DNA of 64,000 nucleotides from Batillaria attramentaria (taxonomy: Eukaryota > Mollusca > Gastropoda > Batillariidae), in contig JACVVK020000197.1 in the NCBI GenBank assembly GCA_018292915.2, positions 133,501-197,500 on the forward strand, read 5' to 3'. The notes beneath the pieces were generated by a model. That model was not told the DNA's origin. It ran no database searches and was given only the letters and a program-made list of their open reading frames with translations. Within the stretch, counting starts at the first letter, position 1. Each line of letters opens with the position of its first letter. The position numbers and the translations under genes were made by a program. Below, piece by piece: positions 47,013 through 64,000 of the stretch.

Positions 47013-48370
47013 CCGCACCACAATTGCTGTGTGTGTCATTGTTCTTTCTGGCATTACGTTCATGCCATTTTATTTTATTTTTCTTAACTCTGTAAGCGCT
47101 TAGAGCTTGCTGAGTATAAGCGCTATATAAATAACCTTTATTATTATTATTATGAATACACACCACCAAAACAGCCCAGAATCTGTGAATCTGTGAGTCT
47201 TGATATGTCAGACAGTTGATCTTTCAGCTGACCCAGCAATACAATGATGCTACCTTCAAAAGAAACATCAAGCATACCTCCTGAAATTCATGTAACTCTT
47301 CCTCTTCATGAAAACTTTTTCCTGTCATCATGTCTTTCAGCATGCAAGGTTCCGCTTCATTGTCTACGTCCAACTGCTGGTCTCCAGTTCTGGGAAGAAA
47401 AACATTAGTTTGACAACATCATCAACAATAACGACCAGGTATGTGTGACTGAGCAAGGCAGAACCAGAAAAAAGTTCTGGCTTAGGACAAAACTAAGGAA
47501 AAACGCATACTACAGCTGTAGTTTATACCTAAAATCAGATTTTACCCAAACACAGTTGTTTCAGAAATTTGCTGGTCAACTGAAATAGGATTTTCTGAGT
47601 CAATGACGGTCGCCTGGTCCAAACAGGATTTGATGCTAGTCGTGGGCGAGTCTGGATCATTCTGACTTTCAACACACACTTTGATGGGTTCTTCTAGCAT
47701 CCATCTTTCTCCTGAAACCAAAACGAACTGATATCATTTCACTGTGTCAGAGCCAAAGGGACTGGAGTTAACCTTCCCAAGTTCACGGATCAACCTAGGC
47801 TGTTGCTGATGACCAAAACAATTTCAGTTACACTCAACATTACAGTCTCCAGTGGGCTGTTGTTGCCAAGACATGAGCCTGAATGGATGTCTACTGAAAG
47901 GTCATAGCTAGGGTTTCGGAGTCTTGTAATGAAACACCAATTTCGCGTACAAAGGAAAAAAAAAATCTTCATGATAGTCTTTGGGAGTTCATAGCTACAG
48001 CTTCTGTTTGGAACACTTTCTGGCACTTCAAAAGTTGATCGTCATAAGACAGGCCACTTAAAAATATTATCAGAAAAAAATCAAACAAACTAGGGTGTAT
48101 TTACAATCATGCACCTTGACACAGTGTCTCCAATGGCTGTGGCATGAAGTCCTCAACATAGCAGAACTCAGCAAGGCTGCCTGTGATGGGGGCATCATCA
48201 ATGAAGCTGCTGTGAGATTCTGGGTTGGAACTTGGTACTATTTCAACATAGTGACCTTCAAGTTCCCTCCATGCTGTGAGCCTTGAAAATAAATCATCAG
48301 ACCAAACTAATGTGATTATATTATTATCTATTAGCTGATGAATAATTTACTCTAATAACGGAAGCATAAT

Positions 48371-48446
<76 letters not shown>

Positions 48447-49397
48447 GCAGTATCCCCAAATCATCAATGGAATGATCAGTGAACAAACCAGTCCAACTGC
48501 TCCACAGACCACTCTCCGTCTTTGATTCTGGAACCATTCAGATAGAAGTCTGGTTCCTCAGCAAAGTCTTCAACATCCTCTTCTTTCAGATCACCTAAAA
48601 AAAAAAAAAAAATTAAGCAGAATGCCTCAGATTTCAAGCGAATGAATGCATTTTACACCTCACAGAAAACAATTTGGGGCACTAAAGGATCAACAGCACC
48701 TGACTCCACCTTTAAACTACATGTAGATACATTTCCCACAAGAGGAAAGCAATTTGCTTCCAGTAACAAATACATGTACATCTAAAACTGGAAGGCGAGA
48801 CACTCATTTGCTGTAAGCTCTCCTCACCCACAACTATCCTGCAAAAGCACTCTATCCATCCTGTAGCCATTTTTTCCTCAAAATAGAATAATACCACATA
48901 CTTAGCAGCTCATGTAAGGATCTGGTTTTGCTTGGCGCTTCACTTGGATTGCCTGAATCATTGAAATGACAGGGAACAGTGAGTGATGCATTTGTGTACA
49001 GCTCTCGTGTGCGCAACAATTTCTGAAACAGAAAACACCCCAAACTGAACATAAGCAAGTACTGATGATAGCAATAAAACATTCCAAGAGAATAAATACA
49101 TATAGTAAAACAATTATAGTGAAGAAAATGGTGTTTTAGTCTGTCATCCTGAATATTTTTCAGCTTCCCTTCACATCCGTTACAAATATTTCACTGGAAA
49201 AAGTTGTTGCCCAAGATCTTTGATGTATTTGTGAGTGAAATGTGAAAGTAAAATAAGTGAGGTCTGTGCGAACAGTAAAAAAAGAAAAAGAAAAAAAAAG
49301 TTCAATTTGTACGTGGGGGTGGCGTGCGTGTTTGTTTGTTTGCAAGATCAAACCAGTTTACCCGTTGATAATAATCGACACTCTGAAAACGAGGCAT
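27289..49397 (-). CDS. SHOC1: SHOC1 (shortage in chiasmata 1, Zip2-like) meiotic recombination protein
   Basis: ZZS/ZMM-group factor that works with SPO16 and TEX11 on chromosomes to stabilise meiotic crossover intermediates. Exons in order: 49397-49362, 49022-48902, 48594-48489, 48281-48115, 47711-47546, 47389-47278, 46777-46618, 45678-45541, 45355-45193, 44354-43455, 42796-42692, 41184-41050, 40733-40563, 40387-40205, 39161-39007, 38425-38310, 38057-37870, 37506-37386, 37052-36831, 36498-36411, 36064-35930, 35698-35655, 35311-35209, 29665-28069, 27647-27523, 27384-27289; about 1,880 residues. The XPF-like core (exons 16-21: [41 protein letters not shown]) lacks an ERKxxxD nuclease motif, as expected. 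HhH2 follows ([31 protein letters not shown]), then a long polar tail. Phases agree except between 45541 and 45355, where an exon is probably missing. The last two exons and the 12-codon first exon ([12 protein letters not shown]) are less certain. An intact Gypsy element occupies intron 23. Confidence 0.87.
27642..27872. repeat. Three 77-bp tandem repeats spanning a splice acceptor
   Basis: Units start at 27642, 27719 and 27796 and differ by only a few bases. In SHOC1 orientation each carries TGCTGTGTTGTCAG|AGAGC, a usable 3' splice site. Only the one giving an exon start at 27647 keeps the downstream frame open, because 77 is not a multiple of three. Confidence 0.9.
29889..30202 (-). repeat. 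3' LTR of the Gypsy element
   Basis: 314 bp with 7-bp inverted ends (TGTTGTA/TACAACA). On the minus strand a TATATAAG lies near 30048-30041 and AATAAA at 29977-29972. It could end transcripts, including SHOC1 read-through transcripts. Confidence 0.95.
30203..30214 (-). other. Polypurine tract of the Gypsy element
   Basis: GGTAGGGAGG directly abuts the 3' LTR on the minus strand, in the position where plus-strand DNA synthesis is primed in LTR elements. Confidence 0.7.
30237..34715 (-). CDS. Gypsy gag-pol polyprotein
   Basis: A single 1,492-residue frame carrying all enzymes for copying and inserting the element; no stop or frameshift seen. In order: an N-terminal coiled coil of repeated EQQKEQM units (about 10-100); a gag capsid-like region (130-300); two CCHC zinc knuckles (345-357, 364-377); an aspartic protease with DTA at 435-437, where many relatives have DTG/DSG; reverse transcriptase with KIDLADAY (about 683-690) and FQDD (745-748); RNase H with LACDAS (Asp893) and VTDHKP; integrase with an HHCC finger from His1121 and catalytic Asp1185, Asp1239 and Glu1275 (35-residue spacing); then a GPY/F-like module near 1385-1420. 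No envelope domain. Gag and pol are fused in one frame rather than split by a frameshift. The domain order protease-RT-RNaseH-integrase places it in Ty3/Gypsy (Metaviridae). Confidence 0.96.
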   Translation of the reverse strand: MAETVELIKLLREQLEQQKEQMKIQMEQQKEQMKIQLEQQKEQMKIQKEQMEQQKEQMEQQKEQMEQQNEQQKEQMKEQMRIQAKQHEEELAVQREQMGALMKMIQVQTPTGDSSASTRPHTSTVSTAAIPPFAAFDSTSELWPDYWSRFCTFLVANAVPDDRKAQVFLTNQTPAVYKQLANLAAQQNPRMNINDLTMDQIVEFMKEQFDPKLFIVRERFKFWSNMERKPGETLQELAARIRQDAATCDFPSIQDPQDEALRQRFICSVNNEAVLKALFKVKDTELDFAKAVKIAIETEDAAKVAKETVYGSKPRPVNKVKMNNKGGRPKNHLQSNSTTSNSAKCYRCGKAHRATDCYYKDSKCNYCQKIGHLEAVCRKKLHQQQQGGRQSAKSPVKSITKAELVKAILGEVPQDTPRLDVPVTIQDQQFTMELDTATTGNFVSVPVWKQLGKPKLDDVTHRYESASKHDLPVLGTFKGQTKDPVTGKQSSIPYIVTKIPDLNLLGRNAIQALGISVDNALGLKSIESQVKSEGAKESHPKTSSTTYASLQKDCHTLCDKFPDLFKEELGCLKNFELEIKFKSDAKPVFHKARPVPFALRDDLTKGYEEGIAKGVWKPVQFNDYGTPVVPIRKTNSAGALKPKLRICGDYSVGINDQLADHRHPMPLPEELMQKLGGGFGYTKIDLADAYNQIKLAPESQRRLALSTHRGVLLQQRLPFGIKSAPGYFQEIMENLTSDLPGVAVFQDDILTSGKDAKDHLSNLERLLTRLNDKGLRCRREKCLFAQPSVEYLGHTLSAEGISKGSKVEAVLKMPPPTDVSSLKSFLGSVQFYGKFIPNLATMAEPLYRLTKKASPWKWGEEEQAAFEQLKNVLSSDQVLVHFDPEKPVGLACDASNVGIGAVLFHRYPDGSERPIANVSKTLTAAERNYSQIHKEALAIIYGLRKFYQYLYGRQFILVTDHKPLTALFGPKKGTPLLAANRLARWALWLNQFDYTIEYRKTADHGNADALSRLPSGDDIDFDREESGDDTDMVCAIRVLSLQVKPFDANILRQESGKDPVIATVMRYVREGWPLKHAEINEEVRKFQKLSDSLSICHGCLIYGTRVVIPQSLQPKILDLLHIGHFGMERMKQLARTAVYWPGIDAAIEMTSRRCDSCGEHQNKPSKPPVHPWMLPEKPWSRVHLDHAINFMGTNWLVITDAYSKYPCIHPTSSTSTRATLDLLEEDFAHFGYPHTLVSDNATTFVSEEFQSWCKERGITHLTGAPYHPATNGAAERLVQTFKQALRKSSLPPKRALQEFLMQYRRMPTSCGFSPSELLMSRQIRTRIDTLLPSPAHIAQGKQSKEASKTQVTPDPGGVAKVTRQYKAGDPVYALYYGPHHAKQPRWVPAVVKKSTGTRCFNVKVVPRGPVWRRHWEQLRPRYASEEDNEPGDSADASELPIDHPMEILENVPPTQNQSRPRLPRTKPPVPEYGPDNPRRSKRTPKPRDRLCC
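34822..34841 (-). other. Candidate primer-binding site of the Gypsy element
   Basis: TTGGCGTCGCCGACAGGAT lies about 8 nt inside the 5' LTR on the minus strand and begins TGG, as expected for pairing with the CCA end of a tRNA. The tRNA species is not identified. Confidence 0.5.
34849..35162 (-). repeat. 5' LTR of the Gypsy element
   Basis: The same 314-bp sequence as 29889-30202, with no difference seen. It carries the element's TATATAAG (near 35008-35001) and AATAAA (34937-34932). These come only about 200 nt after the SHOC1 HhH2 exon in the sense direction. Confidence 0.95.
35764..35820. repeat. (GT)n microsatellite
   Basis: About 28 GT units in a SHOC1 intron, 66 bp before the acceptor of the 44-nt exon at 35698. 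Confidence 0.95.
39224..39428 (-). mobile_element. LINE reverse transcriptase fragment
   Basis: A short open stretch reads [20 protein letters not shown] and DPRKFWKRV. This resembles the linker before the RT domain in LINE ORF2 proteins (an aromatic-rich stretch, then DPKKFWK). A small remnant in a SHOC1 intron, interrupted by a younger SINE piece. Confidence 0.5.
39429..39540 (+). mobile_element. 5'-truncated SINE (family C)
   Basis: A 112-bp piece matching the 3' half of the SINE at 58590-58415 (GGGGCCAAATATTTGTGCTGG, GGTGGAAAAGGACGTTAAAC). It is flanked by a perfect 17-bp target duplication CTTCTTCTGGCTGGTCG (39412-39428 and 39541-39557). The tRNA-like head is missing, a typical 5' truncation. 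Confidence 0.85.
39736..39980. repeat. 35-bp minisatellite, seven copies
   Basis: Seven virtually identical units of CACTGGATGTCAATATGGTG plus TTCCTGTGTTATGTA. The unit has no stop in several frames, so it yields long spurious open frames. It lies in a SHOC1 intron. Confidence 0.95.
41243..42597 (+). mobile_element. Solo LTR, 1355 bp
   Basis: Begins TGTCACGG and ends CGTGACA, so it has TG...CA ends with 7-bp inverted termini. It is flanked by a perfect 5-bp duplication TGTGC (41238-41242 and 42598-42602). GTATAAAAACC near 41520 is a TATA box candidate. There is no internal coding region, as left by recombination between two LTRs. It is unrelated to the Gypsy LTR and lies in a SHOC1 intron, antisense to the gene. 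Confidence 0.8.
42806..42919. repeat. (CA)n microsatellite beside a SHOC1 acceptor
   Basis: Interrupted CA array of about 114 bp. On the transcript it is (UG)n ending nine nt before the acceptor of the exon at 42796. Confidence 0.95.
46031..46531 (+). mobile_element. tRNA-Val-like SINE (family B), copy 2
   Basis: Full copy with GGCCCCCGCAGTGTAGTGG (box A) and GGTTTCGAGTCCC (box B), and a body matching 27132-26640. A run of about 22 A ends it at 46531. Flanks GCCTAAGTGT and GCGTAAGTGT look like a slightly diverged target duplication. Inside a SHOC1 intron. Confidence 0.85.
46840..47153 (+). mobile_element. 5'-truncated LINE 3' end
   Basis: From 46845, allowing one frameshift in an A-run, the sequence reads WNTLPK then [19 protein letters not shown], the usual C-terminal pattern of LINE reverse-transcriptase proteins. 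A (TG)n array (46938-47011) and a 3' tail AAGCGCTATATAAATAACC with (TTA)n follow. The tail resembles that of the SINE at 18659-19058. Confidence 0.65.
46938..47011. repeat. (TG)n microsatellite
   Basis: About 37 TG units, inside the LINE 3' UTR remnant. Confidence 0.95.
48375..48445. repeat. (AC)n microsatellite
   Basis: About 35 AC units, 43 bp downstream of the SHOC1 donor at 48489. Confidence 0.95.
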
Positions 49398-50032
49398 ATT
49401 TGTCCTTATTCGCAATACGAACTCATCTTCATACGATCTCTGTCCTGTAGAAAACTAACGCTGACCGTCACAGTAACCTCAGTTTTCAGTTTTGCGTTAG
49501 CCTTGCGTCAAAGTTCCGCCTACTAACTTTCACTCACGACCGCGGCTGCATCACCGTTTCTGTACCTTTTGTCACATTCATTTCAAAATAACTTTATACA
49601 GTGGACTGAATATAAGAAATTTCTTAGCAGAAAAAAGACATGAAAGCTTTCGTTCGAATCAGAGAATACATATCTCTGTTCGAAGGAAAAGCGCCTGTGG
49701 CCTTTCTGGTGTCGTCTGCTGGATTGGCTGCACAGTGCAAGGGCGAAAACTCTCCTTACCAGGCATGTGTCCCCGGTGGCCCAGACGGTGTTGAGTCAGT
49801 GGTATCAAGGACCTTGGAAACTGTATTGGTGTATTACTATTGTTCTGATGGTCTACGCGGAAGCTAGAGACACTTTGAGGTTGTGCTCATTTGTATATTT
49901 TAATGGTAATGACACTGCACACTCTCAGTAAGACCATACTCATAAATTATCTCCCTTGATGCACAGTCTTTACAGTATGTGCACTGCAAATCATCTCCCT
50001 TGATGCACAGCTTTGGAGGCATGTTGGTGCGC

Positions 50033-50077
<45 letters not shown>

Positions 50078-53000
50078 CACTTTGAAACCAAACTGCACCA
50101 GTTAAACAAAAAGTAGTTTCAATATTTGTATGTTGACTTTATTCTAATGAAACATGCTCATGTAATGTTGGCATTTACATTAACACGACAAGTACATACA
50201 CGTATAACTAAGACAACAACACCACACTGAGTAAACATTAAAAATGTACACTTTCTCAGATGGATTGACAGGTCTTCAAATCGGAGTGTGAAAAGAACAA
50301 ACAGTTCACGAAAATGTTAATTCTGGAAAAGTACACACGTATGATGTCTCTAGCTTTTCCATATTTGGTGAAACTCAGATACTCATGACTTCAAAATGAC
50401 TGCCATACATGCACCTGAAACTGAAACTTGAGTAACGAACAAAATACATTAAAGGTTTCCAAGGAGACAGGTTCCTCTAGAAAATATGCCAACTTAGTAC
50501 ATGCACAATGGTATTGGACTTGTAATGGGTTATCTAGGTGAGTTGAAGCAATCCTACTTTGGGAAAAAAATGTTTGAAAGCATTAAATGTTCCAAAATAT
50601 CACAGATTTGTCACAGAACCTATAATGAAGGCATATTCTTCCTCAAGAATGTATACTGATCTGGCTCAACACCTGTCGATCTGGTACGATACGATACGAT
50701 ATCCCCTGAGATAAATATGTAAGAAGAGACACCAAAAATATATTACACATGATGGATTTACTCAACACAAATGCAGATGATCTAGCAGCCCTTCCAATGC
50801 ATCAAAGAAAAGAGAATAATGTAATTTTACAAGACTGTTTTCAAAGCCATCAGCACAGAGAGCGACACAAGTGGCAGACGGAGGAAAGGGGAGGAGGGGA
50901 GGGGTTTTTATTTGTAAACAGTCAGCGAATAGTCCCAGAATGCTGCAGAGTAAAGATGTCTCCCTGGAGTTTTCCTCAGAGATTTTGTTCATACACAGTG
51001 CAGACGATACAGACTACATGTACTAAGTACACATTACAAACATAACAACACTGGAAAAAGAACAAAACAACAACAACAACAGATCCGAAGGAAAGATGGC
51101 AAGAACTAAAAAATACTGGCAAAACATTTCCTTCATCACAGCTGACAATACTGGCATCCCCCTATAGCTTTCACTTCACACCACAGCTGTTAGACTGGCA
51201 TATCTGCTCTCCGTCTCTGCAGAAATAAAAGCCCAAACAGCAGTCATATCAATGAACTCTGTGATTGGGCCATACCTGCAAAGCGTCCATCCGAAACTGT
51301 CTCGAAACAGGACAAAGCCACAGCACACCAAGGTGGTTGTCATGGGTTACAATAGTGACGCTATGATTCACTAGGCAGTCAAAACAACCTGAGGAGACTG
51401 ATGTTTCCTCCTTTGTCAAAACACTGTCAGCGTCAGGAGAAAAAGTAGTTGGTACAGTAATGCTGCAAACGTAAGTTTCATGACTGTACCTTGCAACTGT
51501 GCACCAACCGTAAGGCTTTGTCCAATAACATCACCAATCACAAGGAAAACATGTCACACAGCAACCTCTACCTCATTTGTGACAACACAACGTTACAAAC
51601 ACAATACAAGTGCAAGTCTCACAATGCCAACAACACGAAACAGTCAAGTGACAAGGAAATAGATGGATGCATTTTGATTACAACTGCCATACTTATACAT
51701 ACGACAAAGATATCTCATATTAGTAATAAATACAAAACTGTGGGACATAACATGCACATTCCAATCTAAACTCATGGAATATAAAAGACAAGTTTTACAA
51801 GACTGTGGCAAGTTCACTTAACACTTAAGTAATAAACTAATATGTTTAATTATCAGAAAATGACAGTTCAGATAATGAGCAGGTATAATTATGAGCAGAT
51901 CTTTCCAAGAGACAGTTTTCTCCCTGTGATAAATAATACAGATCCATGGAAATAAATGTGGAACCTAAATGAGTAAGTGTTTAACTATGCACACTGACAC
52001 ATTTATCGTCACAAATAGCTTTGATGTTCACCTTACTGCGCTGCCATGACAATAGTAACAGGAATCGTCTGTTCCACCAGATGTGAGAAACTCACAATCA
52101 GTGACACATACTGTTCCTTATAAGCAGTGTTTATGTGTCAGCAGATATGTCTGTCTGTTCTGTATATCTGTCATATTGTTGTGATGCAACAGTGCACTGT
52201 CTACCTTGTTGAGCATGAAATGGTGTGCAGATGTCAAGATCTTGACTAACGGCTCATGTTGCTTAGGTCTATATAGATTCATACAGTTACAACTGTTGTA
52301 TATAAAAAAGGCCTCCGTGTTCCTTTCAGAAAGCATGAAGACTGACAAGTTGCACTGTCTATAGTATGACAGACGCTTGATCTATGACTTCTGCCTTTTT
52401 TTTTTCTTTTTTTTTTTTTTTGCAAAGGGAACAATAATCAGAAGTCTCGGCCCACGTGAGATTTTGAAACTGTGCAGCCAGAACTAGACAACATGTCAGC
52501 TTTGTTTACAGAAGCTGTTATCTTGCTAAGGAGTTCAGGTGCAATGTTGTTCTTTCATGGAAACTGACATAAAACGTACGGGAAAACTAGAGGAATGCAT
52601 ACTCAAAACTGAAAATTTAAAGAAAATCAACAAATTAACAATGAAAACTGAGGTGTGCAAGTGGTAAAATACAGAATGATAAATGTATATTATCTTGTAT
52701 CCAAAATATCACAGCCAGTACTGCTTTATATGTGCAATGTTTATAAATTACATATGCAGTGGAAAAAAGTCAGCTTTGACAATAAACATGCATTGTAAAA
52801 TGAAACATTTACACATAAACTGTACCCTACAAAATCATGGCATCATGTTCACCTTTTAACAGTCTTTTACAGTGAATATCGTATACATTATAAGATGAAG
52901 AACGGACATGTCATCACATGAAACGGACCATGACCCAGGCACAGTACAATTATCACAGAGTTCTCTACTACATGTACCAGTATGAAATATCTCCACAAGT

Positions 53001-53152
53001 TTACAGGGGAATCTTTTTATCTCAATTACAAGGAGGATCTTAATTGATAAATACCTCTTCATGAGTGTCTTATGGGGTTTTCTACGTCACATCTTACTCC
53101 ATATGAAAGTTTGAAAGTCAGTTTTCAAAAGAGAATGACAGTGCGACTTGTT
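49398..53152. other. Interval between SHOC1 start and C1orf87-like stop
   Basis: SHOC1 upstream DNA lies at the left and the 3' side of the C1orf87-like gene at the right. From about 50.1 to 53.1 kb the DNA is unusually free of microsatellites and recognisable elements and could be a long 3' UTR. AATAAA occurs on the minus strand near 50142. A (TG)n lies at 50035-50070. An open frame at 49640-49867 on the plus strand is not recognised. Confidence 0.35.
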
Positions 53153-61717
<8,565 letters not shown>

Positions 61718-61806
61718 CTGAAACAGAAATTGCAATTCTGTCAGAAGAATACGACGTGATGCAGTTTCACTGAACGTGACTCATCACACGGCTTCTATGC
61801 TGTGCG

Positions 61807-61850
61807 CATACTTAAGGGCATTCCTGCGACCTGACAGGAATTGCAATTCT
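61807..61850. repeat. Local copy of an exon boundary
   Basis: GGGCATTCCTG...AATTGCAATTCTGTC-GAAGAATA repeats the segment at 61710-61750, which holds the acceptor of the first located C1orf87-like exon. On the transcript strand this copy also shows a CAG|GAATGCCC acceptor-like site. Confidence 0.65.
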
Positions 61851-61921
61851 GTCGGAAGAATATCAAGTGATACAAAGGCAGCGAAAGTGTTAAACAGAAC
61901 GCAAAGTTGTGGAACATGACT

Positions 61922-62060
61922 TGTGCGTGCATACGTGTGTGTGTGTGTGTGTGTGTGTGTGTTGATGCGAACATTTTTAGGCTCTGGGTTTCTGGCAATC
62001 ACTCTCGGGTTGCCAGGTGACCCATGCAGCTGCACAAAGTGAAACCTGTGAAGGCCACCT
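61922..62060 (-). CDS. Possible upstream exon of the C1orf87-like gene
   Basis: After GGCCTTCACAG the minus strand reads FHFVQLHGSPGNPRVIARNP and runs into a (CA)n array that ends AC|GTATGC. A donor there would be in phase 2, matching the exon at 61717. If real, the exon would encode a Thr-His run from the microsatellite. The frame also continues upstream through a hydrophobic stretch (LLWLGAFLGGLLVLLW). Speculative. Confidence 0.25.
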
Positions 62061-62449
62061 GCACAAACCGTGCGGCTTAGAACCTCAGTGGATCTTTTGA
62101 TCTTGCCGAGTGTCAGGGTATCACACAGAGTACTAATGGACTGCTGTTGGAAATCTTCTTTCAACTCTCCTTGCAACGCTCTCCAAAGCAAAACTAGAAG
62201 ACCCCCTAAAAATGCACCAAGCCACAGTAAATTACTACAATGTTTGTTTTCACTGCTGCCGCCTATCTTTCTTGTTAGCGAGGCTAAGGACGCGGTAAGC
62301 CACACAGCCGGGTGCCCACCGGGAACCGCTCAATGGTTGTGTGTTTCAAAACGATTATGTGGTGCACGTGTTAATCCGATCCCCTACAGATAATCCTTTT
62401 GACCGGCAGCTCTGTGGCCCACTAACACAACAGGTGGCCTGGCTGCCGG

Positions 62450-62674
62450 AGAGAGAGAGAGAGAGAGAGAGAGAGCCTATGATTAACGGTACAGTTTTGA
62501 CCGAATCGGACGTAACAGCCAAAGTTATCGAACTGACTTGCCGCGGGTGTCTCAGTCACAGATAAAGTGACTTAGGCCAACATGAACACACTTCTAAACA
62601 TGAAATGACACACACACGCACTTGTGTGCCGTGCATATCACACACGCATTAAAAAAACAACAAACAAACAAAAC

Positions 62675-62708
<34 letters not shown>

Positions 62709-62742
62709 GAGACAGAGACAGACAGACAGAGAGAGAGAGAGA
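62450..62742. repeat. (GA)n repeats
   Basis: GA arrays at 62449-62476 and 62674-62742, the latter interrupted by GACA units. No gene seen between them. Confidence 0.85.
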
Positions 62743-62749
62743 GTTGGTT

Positions 62750-62942
62750 GTTTACTGGTCAGCGTACTGTCTTTTCCGCTACCCAACCAACTGGTGCCAA
62801 CTCAGTGGTGCCAACTGCGGGCAACAAGGGAAAAAAATCAGCACACATTTCTGGCCTCTACCTGGAGTTCGAATTCATGGCCCGCGCATTTCAGGTTAAG
62901 GCCGGGTCCAACGCCCGTTTACTCGTCTATCCTGGCTTCTAA
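62750..62942 (-). mobile_element. tRNA-derived SINE (family D)
   Basis: The minus strand starts GCCAGGATAGACGAGTAAACG (box A region), then GGGCGTTGGACCCGG and GAATTCGAACTCC (box B). It continues to CAGTTGGCACCACTGAG, a motif shared with the degraded copy at 8350-8180. No clear target duplication. Confidence 0.55.
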
Positions 62943-64000
62943 AAAAGCGTGAGATGTGGTGGTAGTCCGTGGGGGACGGAGAGAGGGAACGCGCTAGACT
63001 GAGTGCGGCTACACCTGACAAATTCCACGCTTTAACGCTTGGGTCAGCATGTGGGACGGGAAATGTAACGTCAATAGATGTCCCAAGCCGAAAATAGTCT
63101 CCTGCCAAATCACATGGTACACCGCGTATCAAACCGACCCGCGCCGTTCAGTGCAATACGTCACCGACCAGACAACACGGGAAAGCCAGTTCAAATCCCT
63201 TTAATCCTGAAATTAAACCTGGAAGTTCACAGGGCGAGTCATACCCTCACATACTAGTTGCTCAGTGGTGTGATTCACAAACGTATCAGTGCAATCAGGT
63301 GCAAAAATGAAGAAAAAGGCCGGAGTTAATGCCCTGCCCCCTACCCCTAAATCCCCCGACTCTCTCATTCTGCATTCTCTTCCAATCTGTCTCCGAGTAC
63401 AACAAAAGTGCATAGCACACCGGCATAATCTGTGTGATTACCTCACTGACGTATTAACGAAGATATGGATTGATCTCTCAGTGGTAATCACTTGCGTCAG
63501 TTCACTTGAAAAGTGCGTCATAACATACGACATTCCGCTGTGCGAGGCCTCACGTATCCACCAGTCTGTCTACGGCAAATATCGGGTTCCATTTCCAGAC
63601 ACAGCACCCCCCATGATACCAACTCCAGTGTGACGCATGATTAAGCCACACTCAGGACTCAGTGAAGCTGAATGCACACGGCCGTTTACACGATTCGTTC
63701 CGGGCTTTCATTTGCCTCCCACGATGTGATTACCAATGATCACGCAACGGCTGCCATGTTCGGTCAATGATGCACACGTAGAACGAAAACACTGGGTGTG
63801 CAACACTGAGGTGTCCTGTACTGTTGACAGAAACAGGTTTGGTCAAGTTTTACCGACTGTTTAAGGCCCATCTTCCGATAATCACGTTCTATGCTCATAA
63901 AATTTTCTTACCTCTTTTAGTAGTTTCTAACATCTTATCAATCAGCCACCTCAGCTGTGACAGCATCTCACAGACTAGTACGGCTTTACGCGACGCGCAT
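62943..64000. other. Unannotated window end
   Basis: No domain-bearing frame, tRNA, long repeat or element end was seen here. A 114-codon plus frame at 63289-63633 has no recognisable feature. Confidence 0.5.

Noticed and set aside
49640..49867. Plus-strand 75-codon frame upstream of SHOC1
   Set aside because: Not recognised, no splice sites that extend it, and length within chance expectation; kept only as a note in the interval entry.
62943..64000. Further 5' exons of the C1orf87-like gene
   Set aside because: I searched for phase-compatible donors with family-like sequence and found none that stood out.

Overview
This is animal nuclear DNA. Genes are split by GT-AG introns, there are many long (CA)n/(TG)n arrays, and tRNA-derived SINEs, LINE pieces, LTR elements and MITE-like elements are present. 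The gene set and the dispersed TGACCTTGACCT-rich repeat suggest a lophotrochozoan, most likely a gastropod or other mollusc; that taxonomic call is inference. No bacterial gene, CRISPR array, rRNA or functional tRNA gene was seen.

Layout. (1) 79-11093, minus: nine coding exons of a patched-domain (PTCHD-like, RND-type) membrane protein, whose C-terminal part lies beyond the low edge of the window. Its introns hold a MITE and repeats. (2) 11.1-20.2 kb: gene-poor DNA with a 401-bp dispersed duplication, TTAA-flanked elements, a SINE and one doubtful small two-exon transcript (17.3-18.0 kb). (3) 20252-21436, minus: intronless QTRT1, the catalytic subunit of tRNA-guanine transglycosylase. (4) 21678-25790, plus: RPF1, a Brix-domain 60S ribosome assembly factor with nine coding exons, head to head with QTRT1. 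(5) 27289-49397, minus: a SHOC1 (Zip2-like) meiotic crossover gene, about 26 exons, with a degenerate XPF nuclease-like module, HhH2 domain and long tail. One intron holds an intact Ty3/Gypsy retrotransposon with identical 314-bp LTRs (29889-35162). Other introns hold a 1355-bp solo LTR, a LINE 3' end, SINEs and a 35-bp minisatellite. (6) 53153-61717, minus: a C1orf87-like EF-hand-related gene, 12 exons found, with a 40-bp minisatellite in an intron. (7) 61.7-64 kb: the 5' side of that gene, with SINE and (GA)n repeats and no further convincing gene.

The genes are unrelated in function: membrane transport or signalling, tRNA modification, ribosome assembly, meiotic recombination and an EF-hand-like protein. 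I see no operon-like or cassette-like system. The most interesting features are the very young retrotransposon carrying a sense polyadenylation signal inside a meiotic ZMM-type gene, the triplicated 3' splice site near the end of the same gene, the repeated placement of (UG)n/(UA)n arrays next to splice sites, and several element families whose ends and target duplications can be read exactly. Exon boundaries were assigned by hand from GT/AG sites, reading-phase agreement and family resemblance; no transcript data were available.
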